Below are positions 1-8,871 of a stretch of 64,000 nucleotides of DNA, in pieces. Position 1 is the first letter of the stretch; every line of letters begins with the position of its first letter. The notes under the pieces were generated by a model. That model did no database searches and had not been told where the DNA came from. It saw only the letters and a program-made list of their open reading frames with translations. A program made the position numbers and the translations under genes. The DNA comes from an uncultured Granulicella sp. (GTDB lineage Bacteria; Acidobacteriota; Terriglobia; Terriglobales; Acidobacteriaceae). Location of the stretch: positions 1 through 64,000 of the forward strand of contig CAIZFH010000196.1 in the NCBI GenBank assembly GCA_903932155.1, written 5' to 3'.

Positions 1-149
1 GCTTCATCGCAACTCACCTCACAGCTATCTGATTAAGCAATCAGGCTGCGGTCGCAGAACTTGTGCAGAGTCTCCTTAGTTTGAGTTATTATTGCCAATT
101 ACTTATTAGTCAATGATCGAAGAGGAGCAATTCAAGGAAGTTATTGGAC

Positions 150-1931
150 ATGCGACCTGGTGTTGGCGAGAGTTATTCTGGGGTAGATAGTCCCTGGGAG
201 AGTGATGATATAGCTGCAGTGTTAGACTGCATAACAATGCGATTTATTCCGTTGCGACTGTGGATATTGGCGATTTTGTCGGGCGTGCTGCAGGTGTTAC
301 CGTTTCCTATCGCGGGACCTGTGCCGGCGTGGCGAACAGCGTTCTGCTGGGTTGCATTAACTCCGCTCCTGCTGGCGCTTACCGGCAAGGACACACATGG
401 CCTTCCACTCCGCGCCTACCAGGGCGCGGTATTGGGCTACGTCTCTGGATTTGTATGGTACCTAGGGAATTGTTACTGGGTTTATGAGACCATGCACCTA
501 TATGGCGGGATTGCTAAGCCTGCTGCGGCCGGCATTCTGGTACTCTTCTGCCTCTACCTAGGGCTTTATCACGCGCTGTTTGGAACGCTCATAGTTTCAT
601 TTCGAAGCGCTCAGTTATGGAAACATAGCCTGGGAGTGCAAGGCGCGCTTCTTCTAAGCCCATTCGCATGGGTAGCGGTGGAACTGGCGCGAGCACGGAT
701 TACAGGGTTTCCCTGGGACCAATTGGGTATTACCCAAGTGGATAATTTATTGCTTACGCGGATTGCTCCCATTGCCGGGTCGTATGGTCTATCGTTTGCA
801 ATTGTCGCTGTAAATGCGCTTTGGCTGGCGCGGATTACGTTGAAACCACGACGTTTTACCCGGCTGGCGCTGGCCTTGTCGTGTATAGGCATTATTCTAT
901 TGTACGTCTATTTGCTAAGACTAGTTCAGCCGCAAATTCATGAGGGTACGGAAGCGACAGCTACCCTGCTACAGGAGAACCTGAAAGTAGGTGCGGAGGT
1001 AGCCAGCTCAGAGCCATTACTTTCTCAGAATGACATGCTGCGAGCATTTTCCGAGCTAAGTCTTTTTCCCCCCAATGGGGGAGAATGCAATGGAATTCCA
1101 GAGATGTATGGAACCCGATGTAAAGGCTCCGATGCCCCACAACAGAGTACGGATGCTGACGCCGCGCGAATGATGCAGGCGACGGATTTGATTGTGTGGC
1201 CAGAGGCTCCGACGATGTTCCAGGAGAACAATCCGGAGTTTCGCATGTCTATGTCCAGACTGGCGCGCGCAGCTAATGCTCCGGTGATTGTTGGAAATAT
1301 CGGGATAGAAGCGGATCGCGACGCTGCTCGAGGCTATGATTTACATAACTCTGCGGACTTTATTCAGCCGGATGGGAACTTTGCTGGCCGGTACGACAAG
1401 ATGCATCTAGTGCCATTTGGCGAGTATGTCCCTTACAAGAAGCTGTTCTTCTTTGCGGGAAAACTGCTGGACGATGTGGGTGATCTCGATCCGGGAACGC
1501 GGCGGTCGGTCTTTACCACTGGCGGACATAGCATCGGTACGTTTATCTGTTATGAGTCGGTCTTTGGCGACGAGGTCCGCCAGTATGCGGAGATAGGTGC
1601 GGATGTGCTGGTGAATATCTCCGACGATGGATGGTATGGCGATACAAGCGCGGCATGGGAGCACCTGAATATGGTGCGCATGCGTGCCATCGAGAACCAT
1701 CGCTGGGTATTGCGCGCCACCAATACTGGAGTGACTGCAGCGATCGATCCCTATGGGCGAGTAGTTGCTTCCGCGCCGCGGCATACTCGCACCAGTCTCC
1801 ATGTGGGATTCAATTATGAGCAAGATGTTACTTTTTATTCCGCGCATGGGGATTTATTCGCATATTTATGCGCATTAATCGCAGTGGTTGGATTGGGTTT
1901 GGGATTGCTGCGCAAATTGGCGCAAGAATGA
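150..1931 (+). CDS. lnt: Apolipoprotein N-acyltransferase
   Basis: Inner-membrane enzyme that transfers a third acyl chain to the N-terminal cysteine of lipoproteins, the last maturation step. The N-terminal half is a set of hydrophobic segments; the C-terminal half is a carbon-nitrogen hydrolase domain. The catalytic triad is visible: Glu in LIVWPEAP (about residue 352), Lys in GRYDKMHLVPFGEYVP (about 417) and Cys in GTFICYESVFG (about 467). I chose ATG 150 because AAGGAAG lies about 9 nt upstream; a TTG at 144 is too close to that site. An ATG at 237, just before the first membrane segment, would match usual family length but has no ribosome site. About 593 aa, slightly long, with an insert between the membrane part and the Glu motif. 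A weak promoter (TTGAGT/TATTAG, 81-109) precedes it. Confidence 0.93.
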   Translation: MRPGVGESYSGVDSPWESDDIAAVLDCITMRFIPLRLWILAILSGVLQVLPFPIAGPVPAWRTAFCWVALTPLLLALTGKDTHGLPLRAYQGAVLGYVSGFVWYLGNCYWVYETMHLYGGIAKPAAAGILVLFCLYLGLYHALFGTLIVSFRSAQLWKHSLGVQGALLLSPFAWVAVELARARITGFPWDQLGITQVDNLLLTRIAPIAGSYGLSFAIVAVNALWLARITLKPRRFTRLALALSCIGIILLYVYLLRLVQPQIHEGTEATATLLQENLKVGAEVASSEPLLSQNDMLRAFSELSLFPPNGGECNGIPEMYGTRCKGSDAPQQSTDADAARMMQATDLIVWPEAPTMFQENNPEFRMSMSRLARAANAPVIVGNIGIEADRDAARGYDLHNSADFIQPDGNFAGRYDKMHLVPFGEYVPYKKLFFFAGKLLDDVGDLDPGTRRSVFTTGGHSIGTFICYESVFGDEVRQYAEIGADVLVNISDDGWYGDTSAAWEHLNMVRMRAIENHRWVLRATNTGVTAAIDPYGRVVASAPRHTRTSLHVGFNYEQDVTFYSAHGDLFAYLCALIAVVGLGLGLLRKLAQE

Positions 1932-1950
1932 TCGGAGCAAGTGTTTAGAC

Positions 1951-1980
1951 GTTCCCAGAATGAAGGGAATATTTTCTATT
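1951..1980 (+). terminator. Probable terminator after lnt
   Basis: A 6-bp stem (GTTCCC/GGGAAT, one G-U pair) with an 8-nt loop is followed by ATTTTCTATT. It lies between the convergent lnt and E2 genes. The stem is short, so the call is moderate. Confidence 0.45.
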
Positions 1981-1998
1981 GAGCGTAATTCGAGATTA

Positions 1999-3615
1999 CT
2001 AGACGATCTCTTCGTCCCAATTCTCCAGATATGTTTTGAAATCGGCCATGAACTTGCCGGCATCTGCTCCGTCCACAATACGGTGGTCGAAGCCAAGAGC
2101 AAACCGCTGGATGGAGCGAATAGCGATGGAGTCGTTGCCGTCCTTGTCGGTGATGACCTGGGCTTCTTTGTTGAGTCCGCCGATGCCAAGAATGGCCGCC
2201 TGCGGCTGATTGATGATGGGCATGCCGAACTGTTCGCCGAAGATGCCCGAGTTGGTCAGCGTGAAGGTGCCGCCCTGCACCTCGTCCGGCAATAGCTTCT
2301 TACCGCGTGCGCGTTCGGCGACGTCGGCAATGGCGCGTGCAACGCCCAGAAAGTTTTTCTCTTCGGCCTGGTGGATTACAGGAACAATGAGGCCCCACTC
2401 CAACGCCACGGCGATGCCGATGTTGATGTTCTTGTTGTAGCGGATGCCATCACCCTCGACCGATGCGTTGACGATTGGGTGCTTGCGCAATGCGGCAATG
2501 GCGGCGCGCGTAATGAACGGCATGTAGGTCAGTTTGACTCCGGTGCGCTGCTCGTACTTCGACTTCTCCCGCTCGCGCAGTCGAACAATGCGCGTCATGT
2601 CCACCTTGAAGACGGTGTGCACATGTGGGCTTGTGTGCTTAGATTCGACCATGCGTTTGGCAATGATGCTGCGCATCTTGGTCATTGGGACCAGGCTGCC
2701 GAGTGCGGGAGACGGGGCAGAAGGCCTGGCCGGCGCTGTAGAGGCTGGCGCGGACTTGGCTGCAGGATTCGCAATATAACCGAGGATGTCTGTCTTGGTG
2801 ATGCGTCCAGCAGGGCCGGTGGCAGGGACGCGGGCAAGATCGACGTTGTTGTCCTTGGCAATCTTGCGCACTAGAGGCGAGGAGCGCGCGCGTTCGCCCG
2901 CGGCTGTCGATGCGATGGGTGCTGTCGAGGTGACTGGGGGTACTACTGACGAAGCAACTGGCGTAGGTGTTGCTGGCGCTGACGTATTGGGTGCGGGTAC
3001 TGTTGCCGGCTTGCCATCGCCGCCGATGACGGCAACAACCGAATTGATGCCGACGGTCGAGCCTTCGGGGAACTTAATTTCTGTCAGTGTGCCGGCCACG
3101 GGCGAAGGGATCTCAGCATCCACCTTGTCAGTGGAGATCTCGAAGAGCGGCTCGTCGCGCTCCACTATGTCGCCGACCTTCTTGAGCCACTTGGTGATGG
3201 TGCCCTCGGTAATGGATTCGCCCATCTGCGGCATGGGCACGTCCGTTCCGCCTCCGCCGGAGGGAGCTACCGGAGATGCGGCCGGGGCGGCGGCTGGGGA
3301 TGCAACCGGATCTGTCGCGGGCGCGGCAGCCGCTGGCGCAGGAGTTGCCTTGGCCGGTGGCGCAGCAACGGTGCCTGCGCCTTCGGCGATGATACAGACC
3401 ACGGTATTGATCTGCACCGTGGCACCCTCGGCGATCTTGATCTCCTGCAATGTCCCAGCTGCGGGGGAGGGAATCTCGGCGTCTACCTTGTCGGTAGATA
3501 TCTCGAAGAGCGGTTCGTCGCGCTCCACTTTGTCACCAACCTTTTTGAGCCACTTGGTCAACGTTCCTTCAGTAATCGATTCGCCCATCTGGGGCATAAC
3601 TACTTCAATCGGCAT
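1999..3615 (-). CDS. sucB: Dihydrolipoyllysine acyltransferase (E2 of a 2-oxoacid dehydrogenase)
   Basis: E2 core of a 2-oxoacid dehydrogenase complex; it moves acyl groups from E1 to CoA via lipoyl lysines. 538 aa. Two lipoyl domains (residues 1-80 and 126-190) each carry the lipoylation motif EISTDKVDAEIPSP, with lysines at 43 and 164. Ala/Pro-rich linkers follow, then a peripheral subunit-binding domain (about 244-280) and the catalytic domain with the HRIVDG signature (H511, D515). I chose ATG 3615, giving MPIEVVMPQMGES, because GGAAGGA lies just upstream; an open frame extends to 3750 but has no family match. The double lipoyl domain with MPQMGESITEGT resembles 2-oxoglutarate/branched-chain E2s, so substrate and the sucB symbol are provisional. 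It sits downstream of lipB. Confidence 0.9.
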   Translation of the reverse strand: MPIEVVMPQMGESITEGTLTKWLKKVGDKVERDEPLFEISTDKVDAEIPSPAAGTLQEIKIAEGATVQINTVVCIIAEGAGTVAAPPAKATPAPAAAAPATDPVASPAAAPAASPVAPSGGGGTDVPMPQMGESITEGTITKWLKKVGDIVERDEPLFEISTDKVDAEIPSPVAGTLTEIKFPEGSTVGINSVVAVIGGDGKPATVPAPNTSAPATPTPVASSVVPPVTSTAPIASTAAGERARSSPLVRKIAKDNNVDLARVPATGPAGRITKTDILGYIANPAAKSAPASTAPARPSAPSPALGSLVPMTKMRSIIAKRMVESKHTSPHVHTVFKVDMTRIVRLREREKSKYEQRTGVKLTYMPFITRAAIAALRKHPIVNASVEGDGIRYNKNINIGIAVALEWGLIVPVIHQAEEKNFLGVARAIADVAERARGKKLLPDEVQGGTFTLTNSGIFGEQFGMPIINQPQAAILGIGGLNKEAQVITDKDGNDSIAIRSIQRFALGFDHRIVDGADAGKFMADFKTYLENWDEEIV

Positions 3616-3750
3616 GGGATTCCTTCCAGAGTTGGTGGGCACCGCCAGAGATGTCCTGCGCATTTGGATTATAAGGCTTGGGCCAGTGGTAGCTTGAATC
3701 AGGAACGCGGGCCGCACTGTTATAGATGCTCGCGAGGGAGCAATCGGCAC

Positions 3751-4488
3751 TCATAATTTCGATTCTACGGTTCCACAGCACGCGAGAAGTTGCTCGAGGG
3801 AGTTGCACCAGACCATCTGGCGCTGAAAGACGCGTCCGAAGTTGCGCGCGGTCGCATGCATCACTCTTTCCATCGTAGGCTCACGGCTTGCGTCGGCTTC
3901 TGCTTCCAGACTGGTGACGCCACGGTCGCGAATGCCGCAGGGAACGATCCAGTCAAAGTCGCGTAGATCGGTGGTGACGTTCAGGGCAAAACCATGCGAA
4001 GTGACTGCCTGCGAAACATGGACGCCGATTGCCGCCAGCTTATTCTCGCGCATCTCGCCGCAGGTCCATACGCCGGTGCATTTGGGAATGCGCTTGGCCA
4101 TCACGCCGAAGTCCGCGCAGGTGCGGATCAGTGCCTCCTCCATCAGGCGGACAAAGTCGACGGGCCCGAGATGAGGGCCGCGCTTACCTGGCCACTCTCC
4201 ACGTAGATCGACGATGGGGTAGCCGACAAGCTGGCCTGGGCCATGGTAAGTGACGTCGCCGCCGCGATTGACCTCGTGCAACTCCACTCCATGGCTGGCA
4301 AGCCACTCGTCGCTGGCCAGGATGTTGGCGCGCGATGCGTTGCGTCCCAGCGTAAGCACCGGCGGATGCTCCAGCAGAAGCAGCGTGTCGCCGATGAGGC
4401 CCTGCTTGCGCGCCGCGATCACGCGCTGCTGGATATCCAGCGCTTCAGGGTAGGGCACGCGGCCGAGTGAGAGTAAATGAATGAACAT
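3751..4488 (-). CDS. lipB: Lipoyl(octanoyl) transferase LipB
   Basis: Transfers octanoate from acyl carrier protein to lipoyl domains, the first step of lipoate cofactor assembly. 245 aa from ATG 4488 (MFIHLLSLGRVPY). The frame stays open to a TTG at 4545 but the family begins near this Met; no strong ribosome site was seen. The catalytic Lys/Cys pair is present: K150 in RENKLAAIGVHVSQ and C184 in DWIVPCGIRDRGVTSL. The substrate motif NRGGDVTYHGPGQLVGYP is intact. It lies between thrS and the lipoylated E2 gene on the same strand, so enzyme and substrate protein are probably co-expressed. Confidence 0.95.
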   Translation of the reverse strand: MFIHLLSLGRVPYPEALDIQQRVIAARKQGLIGDTLLLLEHPPVLTLGRNASRANILASDEWLASHGVELHEVNRGGDVTYHGPGQLVGYPIVDLRGEWPGKRGPHLGPVDFVRLMEEALIRTCADFGVMAKRIPKCTGVWTCGEMRENKLAAIGVHVSQAVTSHGFALNVTTDLRDFDWIVPCGIRDRGVTSLEAEADASREPTMERVMHATARNFGRVFQRQMVWCNSLEQLLACCGTVESKL

Positions 4489-4557
4489 ATCGAACGATGT
4501 TGGCTGGAGTATTGCAAGCGCTGGCTTCGCTGAGAGAGGAATCAAGAGGATGGGGTG

Positions 4558-6612
4558 CTATAACTCTGTCCCTTTATCAGCCACTAGACTCCGCGCTCGT
4601 TCGACAAACTCATCCAGTGTTACGCTGCCCTGGTCGCCCATGCCGCGGGTGCGCACGCTTACGCTGTTGGTCGTGGACTCCTTATCGCCCAGGATGAGGA
4701 TGAACGGTACTTTTTGCAGGCCGAAGTCACGGATCTTCGAGTTCATCTTCTCGTTGCGCGCATCGAGCTCCACGCGCAGGCCGGCGGCTTCGAGCGTGGC
4801 CTTGACGTGCTCCGCGTAGACAAGGTGTTTATCGCTGGATATAGGAACCAGGCCGACCTGCACCGGTGCGAGCCAGAATGGAAATGCTCCGGCGTAGTGC
4901 TCGATCAGCACTCCGAAGAAGCGTTCTACAGAGCCGAACAAAGCGCGGTGTACCATGACGGGCTGATGCAGCTCGCCGTCTTCTCCCTTGTACTCCAGCT
5001 CGAAGCGCGCGGGCAGGTTGAAGTCGAACTGTACGGTGGATAGCTGCCACATGCGTCCCAGCACATCCACCAGCTTGATGTCGATCTTCGGCCCGTAGAA
5101 TGCCGCCTCGCCGGGGATGGTGCGGTAGGGAATAGAGCGGCGTTCCAGCGCGTGCTTTAACGAATCGCTGGCGCTCTGCCAGTTTTCGGCTGAGCCGGTG
5201 TAGTCCTTCGGCTTGGTCGGGTCCCACGTGGAAAGCTCAACCTTGAACTCCGAAAAGCCAAACGTATTCAGCACCGACTGCGCAAAGTCGATGCATGCGA
5301 CTACCTCGTCCTCGATCTGCCCCGGCGTGCAGAAGATGTGGGCGTCGTCCTGGGTGAAACCGCGCACGCGCAGCAGGCCGTGCATGGTGCCACTGCGCTC
5401 GTAGCGGTAGACGTTGCCCAGCTCGGCGTAGCGCAGCGGCAGGTCGCGGTAGCTGCGCGGATTACTCTTGTAGATCAGAATGTGTCCAGGGCAGTTCATC
5501 GGCTTCAGCCGATACTCGGCGTCGTCCAGCTCCATCGGCGGATACATATTCTCGTTGTAGTATCCCTCGTGGCCGCTGATCTTCCACAGCTCGCGGCGCA
5601 TGATATGCGGTGTAAAGACGAGGTCGTAGCCGCGCCGGATACACTCCTCGCGCATCCAGTCTTCCATGGTCTTGCGGATGAGGCCGCCCTTGGGATGCCA
5701 GAAGATGAGGCCCGCGCCGGCGACCTCCTGAATGCTAAACAGATCGAGCTGTTTGCCCAGCACGCGATGGTCGCGTGCCTTGATCTCCTCGAGCCGCTTG
5801 AAGTGCGCGTCTAAATCCTTGCTCGAAAAAAACGCCGTGCCGTAGATACGCTGCAACTGCTGGTTCTTCTCGTCGCCCAGCCAGTAAGCGCCGGCAATTG
5901 CCGTCAGTTTGAACGCCTTGACGCGCCCAGTCGAGGGGATGTGCGGACCACGGCAGAAGTCGGTAAAGCCGCCGTTCTTGTATAGCGAGATGGAGTCACC
6001 GGGCTGGGTGAACTTCTCGATGAAGTAGACCTTCATGAATTCGCCCGCAGTGTTGTACTCACTCAGCCCTTTATCGCGCGTCTTCTCTACGCGGACAAAC
6101 GGCTCATCGCGTGCTACCACCTCGGCCATGCGTGCTTCAATGGCGGCTAGATCGGCTTCGGTGAATGGCGTCTCGCGGTAGACATCGTAGAAGAAGCCGT
6201 TGTCGGTTGCGGGGCCATGGCCCAGCTTGGTTTCGGGGAAAAGCTCAAGAATCGCGGTCGCCATGACATGCGCGGCGGAGTGGCGCAGTACTTTGAGCGC
6301 GGCCTCGTCGGCCTCCTTCAGCAGCCACAGCTCCACATCTTCGTTGAGCGGAGACGCCAGGTCCACCAGGCGCGCACCGTCGTCGCCTGCGCCGGCCACG
6401 CTGTACATCGCGGCTTCGGAGGCGGCATCGGCGTCGACCTGCATGGCCTTTGCCGCTGTGTCGGAACCAGTCAGCGGGCGGATGCGCGCTATGACTACCG
6501 CGGCGGCTAGCCGGGGCGAAATGTCGGTGGCGATTTCAAAGGGAGTAGTGCCGCGCACGACTTCGCGCCGTGACCCATCGGGAAGCTGGATTTGAATCTG
6601 ATCTGTGCTCAC
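4558..6612 (-). CDS. thrS: Threonyl-tRNA synthetase
   Basis: Charges tRNA-Thr with threonine in the cytoplasm. 684 aa from a GTG start. Order: TGS domain (1-70, with a longer than usual Ala/Asp-rich stretch to about 95), editing domain with HSAAHVMA (H111, H115), class II catalytic core with the zinc-binding MNCPGH motif, and an anticodon-binding domain ending near VERARSLVADKGTEL. Start codon context is weak (TAGAGT upstream). It ends 69 bp before lipB and may head the thrS-lipB-E2 transcription unit. I found no T-box or other leader upstream. Confidence 0.97.
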   Translation of the reverse strand: MSTDQIQIQLPDGSRREVVRGTTPFEIATDISPRLAAAVVIARIRPLTGSDTAAKAMQVDADAASEAAMYSVAGAGDDGARLVDLASPLNEDVELWLLKEADEAALKVLRHSAAHVMATAILELFPETKLGHGPATDNGFFYDVYRETPFTEADLAAIEARMAEVVARDEPFVRVEKTRDKGLSEYNTAGEFMKVYFIEKFTQPGDSISLYKNGGFTDFCRGPHIPSTGRVKAFKLTAIAGAYWLGDEKNQQLQRIYGTAFFSSKDLDAHFKRLEEIKARDHRVLGKQLDLFSIQEVAGAGLIFWHPKGGLIRKTMEDWMREECIRRGYDLVFTPHIMRRELWKISGHEGYYNENMYPPMELDDAEYRLKPMNCPGHILIYKSNPRSYRDLPLRYAELGNVYRYERSGTMHGLLRVRGFTQDDAHIFCTPGQIEDEVVACIDFAQSVLNTFGFSEFKVELSTWDPTKPKDYTGSAENWQSASDSLKHALERRSIPYRTIPGEAAFYGPKIDIKLVDVLGRMWQLSTVQFDFNLPARFELEYKGEDGELHQPVMVHRALFGSVERFFGVLIEHYAGAFPFWLAPVQVGLVPISSDKHLVYAEHVKATLEAAGLRVELDARNEKMNSKIRDFGLQKVPFILILGDKESTTNSVSVRTRGMGDQGSVTLDEFVERARSLVADKGTEL

Positions 6613-6740
6613 ACTCTACAGGATACTTCGTTCCGCGGATTGGTTCAGCTAGTATGGCGAAAAGAAGTGCGCGGAGGTACGAATCGTCGATGACTTTGGC
6701 AGGAGATGCCCAGCAACCGAGCCGAAAGGTGGCTAACAGC

Positions 6741-6783
6741 AAAAAGCAGCGGGCGCGCCAGTTTGGCGTCTCTCCCGCTGCTC
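6741..6783 (-). terminator. Rho-independent terminator of the 48-aa membrane protein gene
   Basis: Read on the minus strand, AGCAGCGGG (complement of 6774-6782) pairs with CCCGCTGCT, with an inner CGCC/GGCG stem, and runs into TTTTT (complement of 6741-6745). It lies about 20 bp past the stop of the small minus-strand gene at 6802. Confidence 0.8.
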
Positions 6784-6801
6784 TTCACCCTAAAAACAGC
6801 T

Positions 6802-6948
6802 CTATGCGGCCTGATTGCTCTGCTCGGCTGACGGGGGTGTCGCCCGCAGAGTCATGCGATTCGCCTTCGCCCACATATGTCCCCACGCGATCCCGATGAG
6901 GGGAGCGACTGCAACAACGATAAATGCCAAAGCTACCGCATTCCGCAT
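6802..6948 (-). CDS. Small single-pass membrane protein, 48 aa
   Basis: Unrecognised short gene. The translation begins MRNAVALAFIVVAVAPLIG: a hydrophobic segment covers residues 4-22, then a basic/polar tail (WAKANRMTLRATPPSAEQ) ends in NQAA. Support comes from context: AAGGAG lies 8 nt before the ATG and a strong Rho-independent terminator follows the stop. The frame is clean and the TM/charge layout suggests an N-out or signal-anchor protein. Function unknown; it stands alone between thrS and the DUF190/crcB operon. Confidence 0.72.
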   Translation of the reverse strand: MRNAVALAFIVVAVAPLIGIAWGHMWAKANRMTLRATPPSAEQSNQAA

Positions 6949-7223
6949 AGTACGTTCTCCTTCTGTTACCTCGGCAGTTTGGGAGGGCCGAGTCAGGCCG
7001 GTAAGGACCAGGATTTATGTGGGCCCGCACCCGCCATTGCTGGGGGCGCTATAGAAACTATCCATGGGGATTATCTATTTCGCTATCCCACCAACAGATT
7101 ATTGCGCGAACATCCGAGCTATCACGATGGCACTTTAGTGGTATGCCGCGAAGCTGTTGTCCGTTAGTACGAAGAGCCGCATCCGGGTGCCGGTAGATTG
7201 ATCCCCTGCACTTCGCGAACTGG

Positions 7224-7580
7224 TTATGGCTTGAGCGAGGTTTGCCCGGAACTTCGGGAATAGCGCAGGACTTCCACGCTGGAGATGGCGATCAGGCCTT
7301 CTTCCACCATGGCATCCAGATGGGGAACCAGTCCCGCTATCTTCTCTTCCGTATCGATGATGCTGATCATGATGGGAGCATCGCTGGAGAACGTCCAGTG
7401 GCTGGAGTGGCGGATGCGGGTGCTGGTGCCATAGCCTTCGATGCCTCGGTAAACAATGGCGTCGTCCAGGCCCAACTCCTGCGCCTTGGCCACAATCGCT
7501 TCATGCAGCGGCTTGCGTTGCCACTTGTCTTTCTCTCCGAAGTGTATGCGCAGCATGCGGGCTTGAAATTGTACCTTCAT
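7224..7580 (-). CDS. DUF190 family protein (single domain)
   Basis: 118-aa DUF190 protein, a PII-like ferredoxin-fold family of unknown biochemical role. The typical pattern is seen: an initial beta strand with ARMLRIHFGEKDKW, then PLHEAIVAKAQELGL, the YRGIEGYG loop, and a C-terminal ISIIDTEEKIAGLVPHLDAM. It follows the two-domain DUF190 gene by 13 bp and is the last gene of the crcB operon. DUF190 genes often sit beside crcB, so a link with fluoride or anion handling is inferred, not shown. Its closest relative in the window is the second half of its neighbour, which suggests local duplication. Confidence 0.9.
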   Translation of the reverse strand: MKVQFQARMLRIHFGEKDKWQRKPLHEAIVAKAQELGLDDAIVYRGIEGYGTSTRIRHSSHWTFSSDAPIMISIIDTEEKIAGLVPHLDAMVEEGLIAISSVEVLRYSRSSGQTSLKP

Positions 7581-7593
7581 GGCTGTTCTTCTT

Positions 7594-8352
7594 TCATGCC
7601 GAAGCGGTTCCAGTTCTCGTTGCAGTCTGCAATGGGTCGATCTCCAATGCGCGGTGGGAGTACTTGATGATGTCCACGTCCGAGAGCACGACCAGCCCCT
7701 CTTCTACCATTTGTTCGACCAGCGGCATGAATGCCTGCAGCTTCTCCTCGGTGTCAACGACCGAGAGCATGATCGATGCGTCGCGCGAGAGTGAGAGAGG
7801 CTTGTTGTTGTGCGCGCGGCTGTGCGCTCCGTAGCCCAGAATGCCACGATAGACTGTGACGCCTGCAATGTCGTTGGCACGCATCGCTTCTACCAGTGCC
7901 TTGTACAGCGGTTTGTCCTTCCAGCGGTCCGATTCGCCGATGTAGATGCGCATCAGCTTGGCTTTGCCCTCCATCTTCAGGTGGGAAGCCGGAACAGCAG
8001 GCGCTGTCTTTTCCTGATTCGAGAGCTGCGCCGGCTTTGCAACGGTGGTCTCCTGCAACTCGATCATTCCCGTTCCAGCTAGTTCTTCCAGCTTGCCCAG
8101 CAGCTCGTCGACCTTCTCCCGCGATTCGATGAACTCGATCTTGAGAGGCAGGTGGTCCGAAATATCCACGATGCTGGCTGAGTGCATGTGATGGTCCGCG
8201 CCAAACCCAGCGACACCCTTCAGCACGGTCGCGCCGGAGACGCCGCGATAGAAGAGGAAGTCCAGGATGCTGGAGTAGGTCGGGACTCCATGATGGGTCG
8301 ATCCCTCGCTCAGATAAATGGAGACCTTGACTGCCTTTCCGGCGTTCAACAT
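7594..8352 (-). CDS. Tandem DUF190 protein (two fused domains)
   Basis: 252 aa from ATG 8352, chosen because GAAGGAGG lies just upstream; the frame is open to 8379. Two DUF190 units are fused. The first (residues about 5-105) has KVSIYLSEGSTHHGVPTYSS and YRGVSGATVLKGVAGFG; the second (about 135-240) has LMRIYIGESDRWKDKPLY and YRGILGYGAHSRAH. A Pro/Ala-rich linker joins them. It sits 10 bp after crcB and 13 bp before another single-domain DUF190 gene, so the operon encodes three DUF190 units in all. The first unit is the most divergent. Function unknown; a regulatory partner of CrcB is one inference. Confidence 0.9.
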   Translation of the reverse strand: MLNAGKAVKVSIYLSEGSTHHGVPTYSSILDFLFYRGVSGATVLKGVAGFGADHHMHSASIVDISDHLPLKIEFIESREKVDELLGKLEELAGTGMIELQETTVAKPAQLSNQEKTAPAVPASHLKMEGKAKLMRIYIGESDRWKDKPLYKALVEAMRANDIAGVTVYRGILGYGAHSRAHNNKPLSLSRDASIMLSVVDTEEKLQAFMPLVEQMVEEGLVVLSDVDIIKYSHRALEIDPLQTATRTGTASA

Positions 8353-8362
8353 ACGTCCTCCT

Positions 8363-8752
8363 TCAGAAATACTCAGCAATCACGATCCCGACCCAGGTGG
8401 CGGCCAGCCCCAGGAACAGGCTGCCGAAGGCATACAGCGATGCCTCCAGGAATGCGCCGCTGCGCAGGGTGGAGAGGGTCTCCCACTCATACGTTGAAAA
8501 AGTACTATAGGCGCCGACAAAGCCGATAGGTACCAGAAATCTCCACGCCGGGTTTAGCTCCGTGCGCCGGGCCAGAAAGGTCATTGTGAATCCGATGATG
8601 ACACAGGCCGTGATGTTGATGACGAAGGTCCCATAGGGAAACTTTGCCCCCATACGGCCAGAGACTGTTGACCCGACCCAGTACCGGGCGATAGAGCCAA
8701 GCGCGCCGCCTACCGCGATCAAGAGATATTTCTGCAAACGGATTGCCTCCAT
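8363..8752 (-). CDS. crcB: Fluoride channel/exporter CrcB (Fluc)
   Basis: 129-aa inner-membrane protein with four hydrophobic segments, the size of one Fluc subunit. Family motifs are present: GGALGSIARYWVG, GTFVINITACVIIGF (pore Asn) and the Phe-box region GAYSTFSTYEWETL. Fluc forms dual-topology dimers that export fluoride. It is first in a three-gene operon with two DUF190 genes, spaced 10 and 13 bp. ATAAGG precedes the ATG. No fluoride riboswitch was recognisable in the 110 bp upstream. Confidence 0.95.
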   Translation of the reverse strand: MEAIRLQKYLLIAVGGALGSIARYWVGSTVSGRMGAKFPYGTFVINITACVIIGFTMTFLARRTELNPAWRFLVPIGFVGAYSTFSTYEWETLSTLRSGAFLEASLYAFGSLFLGLAATWVGIVIAEYF

Positions 8753-8871
8753 CCTTATGCTATCAACCGTCTACTGGGTGCTGCATCCGATCTTATGCGC
8801 ATTCTTATAGAGCCTGCACCAGGTAGATTGCGCGATGCGAGAGAATAGAGGAGATGGGTGGATGGGCCTAA

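Noticed and set aside
2786-3697. 303-aa plus-strand frame opposite the E2 gene
   Set aside because: Low-complexity mirror of the Ala/Pro linkers and lipoyl domains of E2.
6613-6740. T-box or other leader before thrS
   Set aside because: No T-box sequence or specifier-type hairpin seen; such leaders are also not expected in this group.
8753-8871. Fluoride riboswitch upstream of crcB
   Set aside because: The conserved crcB-motif bases and pseudoknot were not recognisable on the minus strand.
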